DNA from: Oenococcus kitaharae
GTDB taxonomy: Bacteria > Bacillota > Bacilli > Lactobacillales > Lactobacillaceae
Length of the DNA stretch: 64,000 nucleotides
Assembly (NCBI RefSeq): GCF_025758695.1
Contig: NZ_JANJQP010000001.1
Location: 583,508-647,507 of the forward strand
Direction: 5' to 3'
A program made the translations under genes and the position numbers. The notes below the pieces were generated by a model. That model saw nothing but the letters and a program-made list of their open reading frames with translations. It was not told the origin of the DNA and did not search any database. The stretch's first letter is position 1. Each line of letters opens with the position of its first letter. This document shows, in pieces, positions 9,251-17,451 of the stretch.

Positions 9251-10285
9251 ATGACAAAAGCAAAAGCGACAGATTTTGATTGGCCGAATATTGGTTTTAA
9301 TTATCATGATTTGCCATATAGTTTTCATGCAGAATTTAAGGATGGCCATTGGGATGAAGGCCATTTGACTGAAGATTCGACAATCACAATGTCTGAAGCT
9401 GCCAATGTCCTCCATTATGGACAGGAAGCTTTTGAAGGTTTGAAGGCCTATCGTCGCAAAGATGGCGGTGTTAACTTGTTCAGGCCGGATATGAATGCCA
9501 AACGGATGCATAAATCAGCTGAGCGCCTTCTGATGGAACCGTTCCCAGAGGATCGATTTGTTCAAGCCGTTAAAGAAGTTGTCAAAGCCAATCAAGACTT
9601 TGTTCCGCCATACGGTTCTGGCGCAACATTGTATGTCCGTCCGTTTTTGATTGGTACCGGTGAAGTTATCGGTGTCCATCCGGCAAATCAGTTCCAATTC
9701 CATATTCTCGTAACGCCAGTCGGCCCTTACTATAAAGGCGGCATGCAGCCAACTGCTTACGTCACTAGCCCTTATGACCGTGCCGCTCATGGTGGAACTG
9801 GCCAGTCAAAAGTTTCAGGAAACTATGCTTCTAGTCTGCTCCCTGGCTCCATCGCTCATAACGAAGGATTTTCTGATGTTGTTTACCTGGATCCTCGCTT
9901 GCATGAAAACATCGAAGAATTAGGTGGCGCCAACTTCTTTGGTATCACGAAAGATGGCAAGTTCAAAACACCGAAGTCGCCTTCTATTCTGCCTTCAATC
10001 ACGAAGAAATCTTTGCTGAAATTGGCTAGTGATTTCGGAATGGAACCCGAAGAAACCACAATCAGCATTTATGATTTGGATCAGTTCTCAGAGGCCGGCG
10101 CCATGGGTACAGCTGCGGTTATCTCGCCTGTTGGTTCAATTACGCATAACGGCAACAAACATGTCTTTTACAGCGAGACCAAAGTTGGTCCATACACACA
10201 AAAACTTTATGATCGCCTTAGTGGTATCCAAGATGGCGACATCAAGGGCCCTGACGGCTGGCAAGTTGATGTGCCTTTGGATTAA
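9251..10285 (+). CDS. ilvE: Branched-chain amino acid aminotransferase
   Basis: The start is set at ATG 9251, behind AAAAGGAGAG (9231-9240); an upstream in-frame ATG at 9224 has no such site. The 344-residue class IV PLP enzyme shows ALHYGQ-type motif NVLHYGQEAFEGLKAYR, LYVRPFLIGTGEVIGV, the PLP-lysine region GTGQSKVSGNYASSL, and SEAGAMGTAAVISPVGSI. It transaminates Leu, Ile and Val with 2-oxoglutarate in the cytoplasm. The gene is 57 nt downstream of the EIIC-like gene and both lie behind the Ile/Leu/Val leader. The two HicDH-type dehydrogenases in this window could reduce the resulting ketoacids. Confidence 0.93.
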   Translation: MTKAKATDFDWPNIGFNYHDLPYSFHAEFKDGHWDEGHLTEDSTITMSEAANVLHYGQEAFEGLKAYRRKDGGVNLFRPDMNAKRMHKSAERLLMEPFPEDRFVQAVKEVVKANQDFVPPYGSGATLYVRPFLIGTGEVIGVHPANQFQFHILVTPVGPYYKGGMQPTAYVTSPYDRAAHGGTGQSKVSGNYASSLLPGSIAHNEGFSDVVYLDPRLHENIEELGGANFFGITKDGKFKTPKSPSILPSITKKSLLKLASDFGMEPEETTISIYDLDQFSEAGAMGTAAVISPVGSITHNGNKHVFYSETKVGPYTQKLYDRLSGIQDGDIKGPDGWQVDVPLD

Positions 10286-10320
10286 TCAGCCTTTCTAGAT
10301 TTCTAAGATAATAGATGATT

Positions 10321-10352
10321 AAATCGTTTCTAAATTGAAACGATTTTATTTT
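10321..10352 (+). terminator. Terminator of the ilvE operon
   Basis: AAATCGTTTC and GAAACGATTT form a perfect 10 bp stem with a 6 nt loop, followed by TATTTTAT. It ends the attenuator-EIIC-ilvE unit. Confidence 0.85.
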
Positions 10353-10354
10353 AT

Positions 10355-10400
10355 ATTTTGTTTAGTTTTTATTGACAAAAACTAAACAAAATAATATCAT
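10355..10400 (+). promoter_or_regulatory. Promoter with perfect 16-bp-arm palindromic operator, upstream of marR
   Basis: ATTTTGTTTAGTTTTT (10355-10370) is repeated in perfect inversion at 10377-10392 with a 6 nt centre ATTGAC. The -35 box TTGACA (10372-10377) sits in the middle of the palindrome, and TATCAT (10395-10400) lies 17 bp further. A protein bound here would exclude RNA polymerase, so autorepression by the adjacent MarR protein is the simplest reading. Confidence 0.75.
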
Positions 10401-10428
10401 TAATGAAAACATAAGAAAGGAAAATGAT

Positions 10429-10953
10429 ATGTCAGAAGTAACAAATGAACTCATGCGAACAATTGGTGGTTTAGCTAAGAACCCAAATTTTTATCTCATG
10501 GTCGGGTCGCGTCATGACAGCCGGCGCAGCCACCACCGCGGCCAAGCTCGGTTAATGCGTTTATTGGACAAATATGACGGCCTCTCGGTCGGCGAAATCG
10601 CCGAGATATTAGATGTGCGTCCCAGTTCCGTGACAGGACTGGTTGATAAGCTGGCAGATAATGGCTTAGTTGATCGGATCCCCGACGAGCGCGACAAACG
10701 CATCACACTGATTAAGTTAACTAAAAAGGGCCACGACTTTTTACAAAGCAAAAAAGACGAGGCCGATGATCTGAGTGAAGAAGTTTTTGCTGGTTTGACC
10801 GACGAAGAACAAGCAACACTGCTGCACTTATTAAAACGTGTTTCCAAAAACTTAAGTGATATGGATTTTGGAGACTACATCAGCCAAATGGTTAATGATT
10901 CGATTGGCCGCCACTTTAGATTCGATGATGGCGATATTCATATCAACCTATAA
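10429..10953 (+). CDS. MarR family transcriptional regulator
   Basis: The start is set at ATG 10429 behind AAAGGAAAA; the longer frame beginning with TTG at 10372 starts inside the operator. The 174-residue protein has a winged helix-turn-helix with GLSVGEIAEILDVRPSSVTG as the recognition region, followed by the wing DERDKRITLIKLTKKG. The C terminus is extended beyond the usual MarR core by an acidic/aromatic tail (FGDYISQ to the end). It probably binds the palindrome immediately upstream. The next gene, 25 nt away, encodes a His-rich membrane protein that is likely cotranscribed. Confidence 0.88.
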   Translation: MSEVTNELMRTIGGLAKNPNFYLMVGSRHDSRRSHHRGQARLMRLLDKYDGLSVGEIAEILDVRPSSVTGLVDKLADNGLVDRIPDERDKRITLIKLTKKGHDFLQSKKDEADDLSEEVFAGLTDEEQATLLHLLKRVSKNLSDMDFGDYISQMVNDSIGRHFRFDDGDIHINL

Positions 10954-10977
10954 AACAAGGATAAATGGAGAAAGATT

Positions 10978-11322
10978 ATGGCAAAAGTAACAGATGGCGA
11001 TTTCAAAGATTTAGACGACGATTTTGATGATTTCGGAAACGAGGCTGATGATTTAGGCGATCGTATCAGTGAAAAAATTGATCGTAAATTCAAAAATTGG
11101 GCTAAAGACCATCCCCAGCAGATTGTTGTGGAAAACGGCCATCACCGTCACGGCCATCATGGCTATGTGATTAATAACGGTGCTGATTTTTATAGTTTGG
11201 GGCTAATGCTCTCTGCCGGCATCACCTGGTTTGTCAGCCACCATGATGTCTGGACAACAATCTGGCATGGTTTATTGTCTTGGCTGTATTTCGGCTATTG
11301 GCTTGCACAGACTCTGCATTAA
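10978..11322 (+). CDS. Hypothetical His-rich membrane-associated protein, in operon with marR
   Basis: The 114-residue product has three parts: an Asp-rich N terminus (FKDLDDDFDDFGNEADDLGD), a central histidine cluster (HHRHGHHG, about residues 56-63), and a C-terminal hydrophobic region with two possible membrane segments containing further histidines (SHHDVW). GGAG lies 8 nt before the ATG. No family was recognised. Acidic and histidine clusters suggest metal binding, which would fit an effector for the neighbouring MarR protein, but nothing in the sequence proves this. Confidence 0.65.
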   Translation: MAKVTDGDFKDLDDDFDDFGNEADDLGDRISEKIDRKFKNWAKDHPQQIVVENGHHRHGHHGYVINNGADFYSLGLMLSAGITWFVSHHDVWTTIWHGLLSWLYFGYWLAQTLH

Positions 11323-11329
11323 GGCAAAC

Positions 11330-11397
11330 AAAAAAACGGATGACTAATCCGTTTCTCAAAATCATTTTGAGAAAGTTGTAGTCACACCCGTTTTTTT
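11330..11397. terminator. Bidirectional terminator between the His-rich gene and the aldehyde dehydrogenase gene
   Basis: An outer stem of A-run/CGG pairs with CCG/T-run at the other end, an inner perfect hairpin TTTCTCAAAA-tca-TTTTGAGAAA sits in the middle, and AACGGAT/ATCCGTT offers an alternative. Runs of A on the left and T on the right allow termination in both directions. Confidence 0.75.
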
Positions 11398-11401
11398 ATA
11401 C

Positions 11402-12814
11402 TCAAACGACCGCTAGACCGCCAGCAGGATTACTCAAATCTGGTTTTTGTGCCTTAACAATCAGCTCTTCATTAACGAAGGCCATCATACCTAGCTGGCT
11501 TAACTCGCGGCCGTATCCAGACTTTTTCACGCCGCCAAACGGCTGCTCAGGCAACGAAGTCATAAAGTTGTTCACAAACATCATGCCCGTTTCCACTTTT
11601 GAAGCGACTCGTGCACCATGGTCAGGATCGCCAGAGAAGATAATCCCACCAAGACCAAAGTCTGAGTCATTGGCCAAATCAACAGCCTCTTGTTCGCTGG
11701 AAACTTTGTAAACCTGTGCGACAGGGCCAAACATTTCTTCAGAATAAGCCGGGTTGTCTTTACTGATATCAGTCAAGATAGTCGGCTGGATAAATTGACC
11801 GGGAAGATCAACTTTTTCATTACCGTAATAAACCTTGGCACCAGCCTTGACAGCACGGTCAATCTGATCTTGGAGCTTGTCTTTGGCCCGCTTAGAATTC
11901 ATGGGGGCAAAAGTTGTCTTAGGATCCATTGGATCACCAGGCGTAACAGCAGCAAAATGTGCCTTGAGCGTTGTCAGGAACTGATCGTACAAATTATCAG
12001 CCACGATAAAGCGTTTTGACGATGTGCAGACCTGGCCAGCATTATAAAGGCGAGCCCGCCATGCAATATCAGCAACTTGATCAATATCAGCATCATCCAA
12101 AACAATAAAGGCATCCATGCCGCCAAGTTCCATCGTGTTTTTCTTCAAATTCTCGCCAGCAGCTTTAGCAACTGCCCGGCCGCCACGCTCAGAACCAGTC
12201 AAAGCCACGCCTTGCACACGCGGATCTGCAATAATGGTGCCGACCTGATCATAGTTAACAAAGAGATTCGTGAAACTGCCTTCTGGTGCACCGGCTTCAG
12301 TCACAATTTTGCCAAAAGCATCTGAGGATCCCGGTGTATTTGACGGGCCCTTTAATACCATTGGATTCCCGACGATAAAGTTTGGCGCAAAGACACGCAT
12401 CACTTGATAATATGGAAAATTCCAAGGTTCAACGGCCAGAATCACGCCGGTTGAATGTTTTTCTATTTGTGCTTCACCGGTCGCCCGGGTCGTGATGGGC
12501 GTCGGTTTTAACAAATCAGCACCGTGATCAGCATAATAATCAGCAATCATCGCACAAAGTTCAACTTCCCCTTTGGCTTCACCGATTAATTTGCCCATGT
12601 CGTTAACAGCCGTCTTGGCAAGCTCATCTTCATGCTGACGGAATAAATCAGCGATTTTATGTAAGATCTTAGCCCGTTCATCAACTGGTCCATCACGCCA
12701 TTTTTTATACAATCCGTACCCTAACGTTAAGGCTTTTTCAATGTCGGCTGGCGTTGAAAAGTCGTATGTTTTGATCGTTTCGTTCGTGTAGGGATTAATC
12801 GTTTGGTATGCCAT
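11402..12814 (-). CDS. NAD(P)-dependent aldehyde dehydrogenase, succinate-semialdehyde dehydrogenase-like
   Basis: The 470-residue ALDH-superfamily enzyme has VEPWNFPYYQVMR, LKGPSNTPGSS for cofactor binding, LTGSERGGRAVA, the catalytic glutamate in MELGGMDAFIVLDDAD and the catalytic cysteine in NAGQVCTSSKRFIV. Length and these motifs match the GabD-like group common in lactic acid bacteria. Such enzymes oxidise aldehydes to acids in the cytoplasm. The gene stands alone between a bidirectional terminator and a 127 nt gap. AGGAG lies about 9 nt before the ATG. The natural substrate is not determinable from sequence. Confidence 0.88.
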   Translation of the reverse strand: MAYQTINPYTNETIKTYDFSTPADIEKALTLGYGLYKKWRDGPVDERAKILHKIADLFRQHEDELAKTAVNDMGKLIGEAKGEVELCAMIADYYADHGADLLKPTPITTRATGEAQIEKHSTGVILAVEPWNFPYYQVMRVFAPNFIVGNPMVLKGPSNTPGSSDAFGKIVTEAGAPEGSFTNLFVNYDQVGTIIADPRVQGVALTGSERGGRAVAKAAGENLKKNTMELGGMDAFIVLDDADIDQVADIAWRARLYNAGQVCTSSKRFIVADNLYDQFLTTLKAHFAAVTPGDPMDPKTTFAPMNSKRAKDKLQDQIDRAVKAGAKVYYGNEKVDLPGQFIQPTILTDISKDNPAYSEEMFGPVAQVYKVSSEQEAVDLANDSDFGLGGIIFSGDPDHGARVASKVETGMMFVNNFMTSLPEQPFGGVKKSGYGRELSQLGMMAFVNEELIVKAQKPDLSNPAGGLAVV

Positions 12815-12941
12815 TTAATTTCTCCTCGTATCACTCTTGATTTTTGATCGCAACTGCTGTGGTCGCCTTCTATGTTAGTGCAATCATTTAAGCGATTCAA
12901 TCTTAGAAAGGGCAATGATTGTGAATAATTAAACTTTAATA

Positions 12942-14474
12942 TTAACGTTCATCTGACAAAACACCACTTTGCTGCCAAGCTCGCCAAACAGAATCAGCAT
13001 CATAGCGATGAGCTGTTTGATAGGCGCCAGCAGACAAATGCTGCCATAAAGCATGATCCTGAAACACTTTAACAACAGCCGCAGCCAAGTCAGCGTAACT
13101 GCCGTTTTTGACCAAAAAACCATTTTCGCCGTTTTGAATAATCACATCCGGTCCAAAATTCGCATGATAAGCAGCTGCTGGCAGGCCATGTGCCATTGCT
13201 TCGATTAAAGACATGCTAAAGCCCTCGCCAGTCGAAGTTTGAATGACCATTTGCGCTTGGTCCAAGGATTGCCAGAGCACCGGCCCAAGGGCATAATCAG
13301 CAAAGACAACCGCATCTGATAGGTCCTTGTCAGCCACAATTTTCTTCAGGCTGGCCAAAAAATCAGCCGAACTGGCATAACCGCGAAATTCTAGGCTCGC
13401 ATCAGGAATTTTTTTTCTAATAGCTGATAAGGCATAGATGGCCTGCTCCGGATGTTTTTCTTCGGATAATCGGCCAAAATAAATCAGATGATGCAATCGG
13501 CGTCCTGTTAGAGACCGTGGTCGTGTCTGCAAAAGCTGCTGTGGGACAAAAGTATCCGGCGCACAATAAAAAGCCATCTTGGGAAAACGGCGCGCTAAAA
13601 TCTTTCTTTGCGCCTCAGTGGCTGTAATCACACCCGTAAAAGCCGGGGCATCAGCCGTAAACAGTGGCGTTAAGACATCGCTTAAACGACCTCGCAGCGG
13701 ATTATCGGAATCCACAGTATGGCCATCATGCAAATACTGAAATTTGGCCATCGCACCATGGATATGTGCTACCGCACCAATCATGCTGGGCCGGTCATTG
13801 ATAATAACAGACGATTCTGACTGCTGCGACAAAATTTCATTCATGAAAAAGATAAATAAATCGTTTTCCGAATCAAAACGCCAATCGCGACCATGGTAAT
13901 TAAAAAGTCGATACATCGTGGGAAACAATTGGCCGCTGATGTTCATCCGAATAACTTCCATGACTTTGCGGCCCGCCGGATCAAAGAAAATCTGCGGACC
14001 AGGCTGGCCGTCAGGATGGAAATATTGTGTCGAAGACTTGAAGCCGCGCCAGTCCCAATAATCAGTCGCGACCGTGTTGCCAAAACGATCATAATAAATC
14101 ATATTTCCCATCAATCCCACTGTCAGCGGCGCGATTGTTGCACGCGCGATGATCCTGCCATGAGATTTAATCAATGAATAATTCGCATCAATGCCGTCAA
14201 TATGATAATCCCGTTTGGGAATTGTTCTAGCAAAACGGACAGGTATCTGTCGGCGTGTGACTGACAAGGCGTTTTGAAAATAATCATACATATTCAGCAG
14301 CTGATCGTCAGGCAAATCAAGTTGTTTGGCCGACTGATGAAAAGAAGGATTGTAATCACGAGCAACATAAAAAGCTTGTTGGCCCTTTGCATTGAATAAC
14401 TGCACGCGCTTGGCCTGAGAAAATTCAGTACCCGAATTGAAAGAAAAAATATTTTCAGAAACAAAGTAAAACAT
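12942..14474 (-). CDS. GT4-family glycosyltransferase (poly(glycerol-phosphate) glucosyltransferase/GtfA-like)
   Basis: The 510-residue protein has an N-terminal domain typical of TagE/GtfA-like enzymes (YYDRFGNTVATDYWD, YFHPDGQPGPQIFFD), then a C-terminal GT-B Rossmann domain with YFGRLSEEKHPEQAI and the retaining-enzyme glutamates in STGEGFSMSLIEAMAHGLP. Related enzymes glucosylate wall teichoic acid or serine-rich surface proteins in the cytoplasm. It is the second gene of a tandem pair; its ATG overlaps the stop codon of the upstream paralogue (TAATG), so translation is coupled. The acceptor is unknown; no secY2/secA2 or tag genes are in the window. Confidence 0.82.
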   Translation of the reverse strand: MFYFVSENIFSFNSGTEFSQAKRVQLFNAKGQQAFYVARDYNPSFHQSAKQLDLPDDQLLNMYDYFQNALSVTRRQIPVRFARTIPKRDYHIDGIDANYSLIKSHGRIIARATIAPLTVGLMGNMIYYDRFGNTVATDYWDWRGFKSSTQYFHPDGQPGPQIFFDPAGRKVMEVIRMNISGQLFPTMYRLFNYHGRDWRFDSENDLFIFFMNEILSQQSESSVIINDRPSMIGAVAHIHGAMAKFQYLHDGHTVDSDNPLRGRLSDVLTPLFTADAPAFTGVITATEAQRKILARRFPKMAFYCAPDTFVPQQLLQTRPRSLTGRRLHHLIYFGRLSEEKHPEQAIYALSAIRKKIPDASLEFRGYASSADFLASLKKIVADKDLSDAVVFADYALGPVLWQSLDQAQMVIQTSTGEGFSMSLIEAMAHGLPAAAYHANFGPDVIIQNGENGFLVKNGSYADLAAAVVKVFQDHALWQHLSAGAYQTAHRYDADSVWRAWQQSGVLSDER

Positions 14475-16126
14475 TAGATTTTCTCTCCTTGTTCACCTAG
14501 TCCGTCCGTGACCGCTGGCCGATAGACAGCGAGTTTTGCCGGCCAGCTGCGTTTGGCATCGTCAAATAATGCCGACCAAGCTTGCCAGACCTGTTTTTCT
14601 GAATATCGCTGGGACAAATCATAAGCCTGATCAGACATCTGCTGCAGCTGATCGGGATTCTGAAACAGCCAGACTAATTTCTCTGCTAGAGCCTGGTAAT
14701 CGCCATAAGGCAGAATACAGCCGTTTTTGCCATCAACAACCAGCTCATTAGGGCCGTAATTCACATCATAAGTCAGGCCAACATCACCTTGAGCCAAGCC
14801 TTCCATGAGCGACAGATTAAAGCCCTCCATCGCCGAAGTAACGGCAAACACCTGCGCTTGCTGCTCAATTTGATTACCTCGAGTCGTATATTCATGTACA
14901 TGCACCTGTTTTTCAAGCTGGTTCTCTTTAATGACAGCCACAATTTCACGGTAAGCTTCGTAATTATTGCTGGCATCACGATAGCCGTACAGATCCAGCG
15001 TGATATCAGGGACTTGTTTTTGAGCAATGGCAATGGCCTTTACCAGCTGATCAAGCTGCTTTTCAGGCGCAATACGTGCCAAAGCAATGACGGAATGCGG
15101 CTGCCTTTGAGCCATCTTGATTGTCTGAGATTGAAAATGAGCGTCTGGAATCACGCCGACCGGAATAGTGAAACACGGAACTTGCGGCTTAAAACGTGCT
15201 TGAATATCATGGCTTTGTTTGGCAGTCGCACTAATAATGGCATCATAGCTGTTAGCCTGCCAAAGCGAATATTCATAATGGTTATTCAATAATGCATGCT
15301 GCTCGTCATTAGGATTGACAGTCTGCAAATTATGCAGATGCAGAGCCGTATAAGCCGGCTGTTTTAATTCCGTTAAAGCCCAGTCTCCTAAATCGCTGCG
15401 GTCTAAGATAAAAATATTCGCTTCTTTTGGGCTGAAATAAGCCGCATTAATCAAATCCAAAAAATGTTTGTACAGCTGATCAAGATTATCAAAGATACGA
15501 ATGCTGCCGTCAGGATCGCAAAGGCGCCATGATGACAGCGACTGTTCGCCAATGGCATTAAATTTATGAAAAGCTTCGATTACAGGCCGCCCGTCCAGTG
15601 TCTGCCAAGTCTCGTTGGCAATCTTGTTGTCCGGCGAATACCATTGCGTCATGGAAACGAAGCCACGAGTATCATAAAAATCTACCGCATACAAGTTGCC
15701 AAAGGCATCAAATAACTCCGTACTGCGAACACGCCGAGGCTTGCTATCAGCAAAATAGTTGATGCGCGCCAACAATTTCTGTTTGGCAGCGCCGCCTTGT
15801 ATGTCAGGCACCCTTTGAAAGGCCAACAGCCGATTATTCGCCGGATCATCTTCATAAAAATCGACAGAACAACCCAAGTCGACTGATCTCGGCGAAACGA
15901 CCTGGCCGTTCACTTTCTCCGTACCTTGAAAATAATCGAATAAGTTGATTACTTCATCATCACTTAGAGAACTATCAGCAAGATCTTGGTGGAGCGTTGG
16001 CGACCAATCACGCAGCAGAACTTTAAAAGCAGTCTGATGATGTCGAAACAAATCAGCACGTTTCAGCTCGGCGTGTTCGATGCCAGATTTGTTTTTTTGC
16101 ATATTTGCATTAATAAAAAAAATCAT
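14474..16126 (-). CDS. GT4-family glycosyltransferase, tandem paralogue
   Basis: The 550-residue protein shares the architecture of its downstream neighbour: the same opening (MIFFINAN versus MFYFVSEN), an N-terminal domain with ELFDAFGNLYAVDFYDTRGF and YSPDNKIANETW, and a C-terminal GT-B domain with ALARIAPEKQLDQLVKAI and SAMEGFNLSLMEGLAQGD. The EGFxLSLMEG motif is the nucleotide-sugar site. The pair probably arose by duplication and may act as a heteromer, as described for GtfA/GtfB-type pairs, but this is an inference. It is first in the two-gene unit. Confidence 0.82.
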   Translation of the reverse strand: MIFFINANMQKNKSGIEHAELKRADLFRHHQTAFKVLLRDWSPTLHQDLADSSLSDDEVINLFDYFQGTEKVNGQVVSPRSVDLGCSVDFYEDDPANNRLLAFQRVPDIQGGAAKQKLLARINYFADSKPRRVRSTELFDAFGNLYAVDFYDTRGFVSMTQWYSPDNKIANETWQTLDGRPVIEAFHKFNAIGEQSLSSWRLCDPDGSIRIFDNLDQLYKHFLDLINAAYFSPKEANIFILDRSDLGDWALTELKQPAYTALHLHNLQTVNPNDEQHALLNNHYEYSLWQANSYDAIISATAKQSHDIQARFKPQVPCFTIPVGVIPDAHFQSQTIKMAQRQPHSVIALARIAPEKQLDQLVKAIAIAQKQVPDITLDLYGYRDASNNYEAYREIVAVIKENQLEKQVHVHEYTTRGNQIEQQAQVFAVTSAMEGFNLSLMEGLAQGDVGLTYDVNYGPNELVVDGKNGCILPYGDYQALAEKLVWLFQNPDQLQQMSDQAYDLSQRYSEKQVWQAWSALFDDAKRSWPAKLAVYRPAVTDGLGEQGEKI

Positions 16127-16221
16127 TGCCGCTCCTTATCGTGGCCTTATCGGTCAACTCCGGGTGTGCCTATGAATTGCAGATGATGATGTATTTGCGA
16201 TTCCTTTAAAAACAACGATAA

Positions 16222-16695
16222 TCAATAACTTTCGCGACTGGGGTCTTTGACATAATCATTAAAAGTCTCAATCGCGTGTTCACGCCCAATTTGACTCATC
16301 TTCACAATCTGATCATCGTGAGCGCCATTCTCAATAAAATGGTAAATAAAATCATCGCGAAAACCGATCTGGCCAGCATCTTCAGCTGTATTGGCATAAT
16401 AAATCGTCTTGATATTAGCCCAAATAGCAGCTGATAAACACATTGGACAGGGATAACAGCTGGTATATAACACACATTCCGATAAATCGTAGCTGTTCAG
16501 ATATTGGCAAGCCTTGCGGATCGCTGTAATCTCAGCATGCGCTGTCGGATCGTTTTCGACGAGAACGCGATTATGCGCGGCAGCAACGACTTCCTGATTA
16601 CGGACAATCACAGCACCAAAGGGACCACCTTCTTTTAAAACAATGTTTTCGTTGGCCTGCTCAACGGCAAGTTTCATATACTCGATTTCAGTCAT
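16222..16695 (-). CDS. Guanine deaminase-like nucleoside/base deaminase
   Basis: The 157-residue cytidine-deaminase-fold enzyme carries DPTAHAEITAIRKA (zinc histidine and catalytic glutamate) and TSCYPCPMCLSA (two zinc cysteines). The downstream EDAGQIGFRDDFIY stretch and overall length resemble Bacillus GuaD rather than the tRNA deaminase TadA. It would convert guanine to xanthine in purine salvage. No Shine-Dalgarno sequence is visible; TAAACT ends 6 nt before the ATG with TTAACG 17 bp upstream of that, so the message may be leaderless. Confidence 0.85.
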   Translation of the reverse strand: MTEIEYMKLAVEQANENIVLKEGGPFGAVIVRNQEVVAAAHNRVLVENDPTAHAEITAIRKACQYLNSYDLSECVLYTSCYPCPMCLSAAIWANIKTIYYANTAEDAGQIGFRDDFIYHFIENGAHDDQIVKMSQIGREHAIETFNDYVKDPSRESY

Positions 16696-16744
16696 ATGTT
16701 AAGTTTAACAATCATTCACGCGATCGTTAAGAGTGATGATGCCG

Positions 16745-17233
16745 TTAATTTTTCAGTAATTCGCCGTTTTTAAAATTTTGAGACTTTTCAATAATGCCAG
16801 CATCAGAGAAGCGCAGCCATTTCCCATCTTTGAGGTCATCTTTTAAATGACCGATTTGCCAAAGACGGCCTGTATTTTTAAAAAACTGCCACTCACCCTG
16901 CATTTTGCCATCAAAAGATCCGCGAGCTTTGACTGTGCCATCCGAAAAATAATACGTCCGCTGGCCATCAGCATCTTGGAATTTGGCTTGGCCGTTTCGA
17001 TAAAAATCATCGTTTTCGGCTGGTTTAACGCTTTTTGAAACAGAAGGAGCCGGCTGGTCCACTGTTTCAGATGTTTCGGGTGTTTCATCGACCAGCTTTA
17101 AAGCGGCTTTAGCCTTGGCTTCTCGGGCAGCTTTATTTGCCGCCATCGCGGCTTTCCGGCTTTTGCGCTTCAAAATCCCAGTAACAGGCATACCAAGATT
17201 TTTTTCTTTTTTTATGATATTATCCTCGTCCAT
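16745..17233 (-). CDS. MORN-repeat-like protein of unknown function
   Basis: The start at 17233 is chosen because GGAG lies 11 nt upstream; an earlier ATG at 17254 precedes that site. The 162-residue protein has a basic, Ala/Lys-rich N-terminal half (KRKSRKAAMAANKAAREAKAK) and a C-terminal half with three to four short repeats of the MORN-variant type: YFSDGTVKARGSFDGKMQG, FFKNTGRLWQIGHLKDDLKDG and FSDAGIIEKSQNFKNGEL. Such repeats occur in YwqK-type proteins. There is no signal peptide. Function is unknown. Confidence 0.65.
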   Translation of the reverse strand: MDEDNIIKKEKNLGMPVTGILKRKSRKAAMAANKAAREAKAKAALKLVDETPETSETVDQPAPSVSKSVKPAENDDFYRNGQAKFQDADGQRTYYFSDGTVKARGSFDGKMQGEWQFFKNTGRLWQIGHLKDDLKDGKWLRFSDAGIIEKSQNFKNGELLKN

Positions 17234-17361
17234 ATTTAATCCAGCTCCAATCATTGAATCATGAGTTGCCGGTTTCGATGGCTATCAAGGTGATAGCCTA
17301 ATTGGATCAGCGACATTGCAAACAAGTTAGTTAAAAACAGGCTTCTTGCAACGATCTTAAG

Positions 17362-17391
17362 TTGACAACTCCTTACGCTTCATTTTAATGA
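17362..17391 (+). promoter_or_regulatory. Probable promoter of the S9 peptidase gene
   Basis: TTGACA (17362-17367) is followed at 16-18 bp by TTTAAT/TAATGA. The message would carry about 55 nt of leader with GAGGAG before the ATG. An unrelated hairpin (GGCTATCA/TGATAGCC, 17279-17298) lies upstream. Confidence 0.5.
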
Positions 17392-17451
17392 ATGACTCGT
17401 GTGATTGCATGGATAAACCGCTAAAATTAAAAGAAATATAGAGGAGTAAGT

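Noticed and set aside
10372..10428. Upstream TTG start for the MarR gene
   Set aside because: It would place the start inside the -35 box and operator palindrome, with no ribosome binding site.
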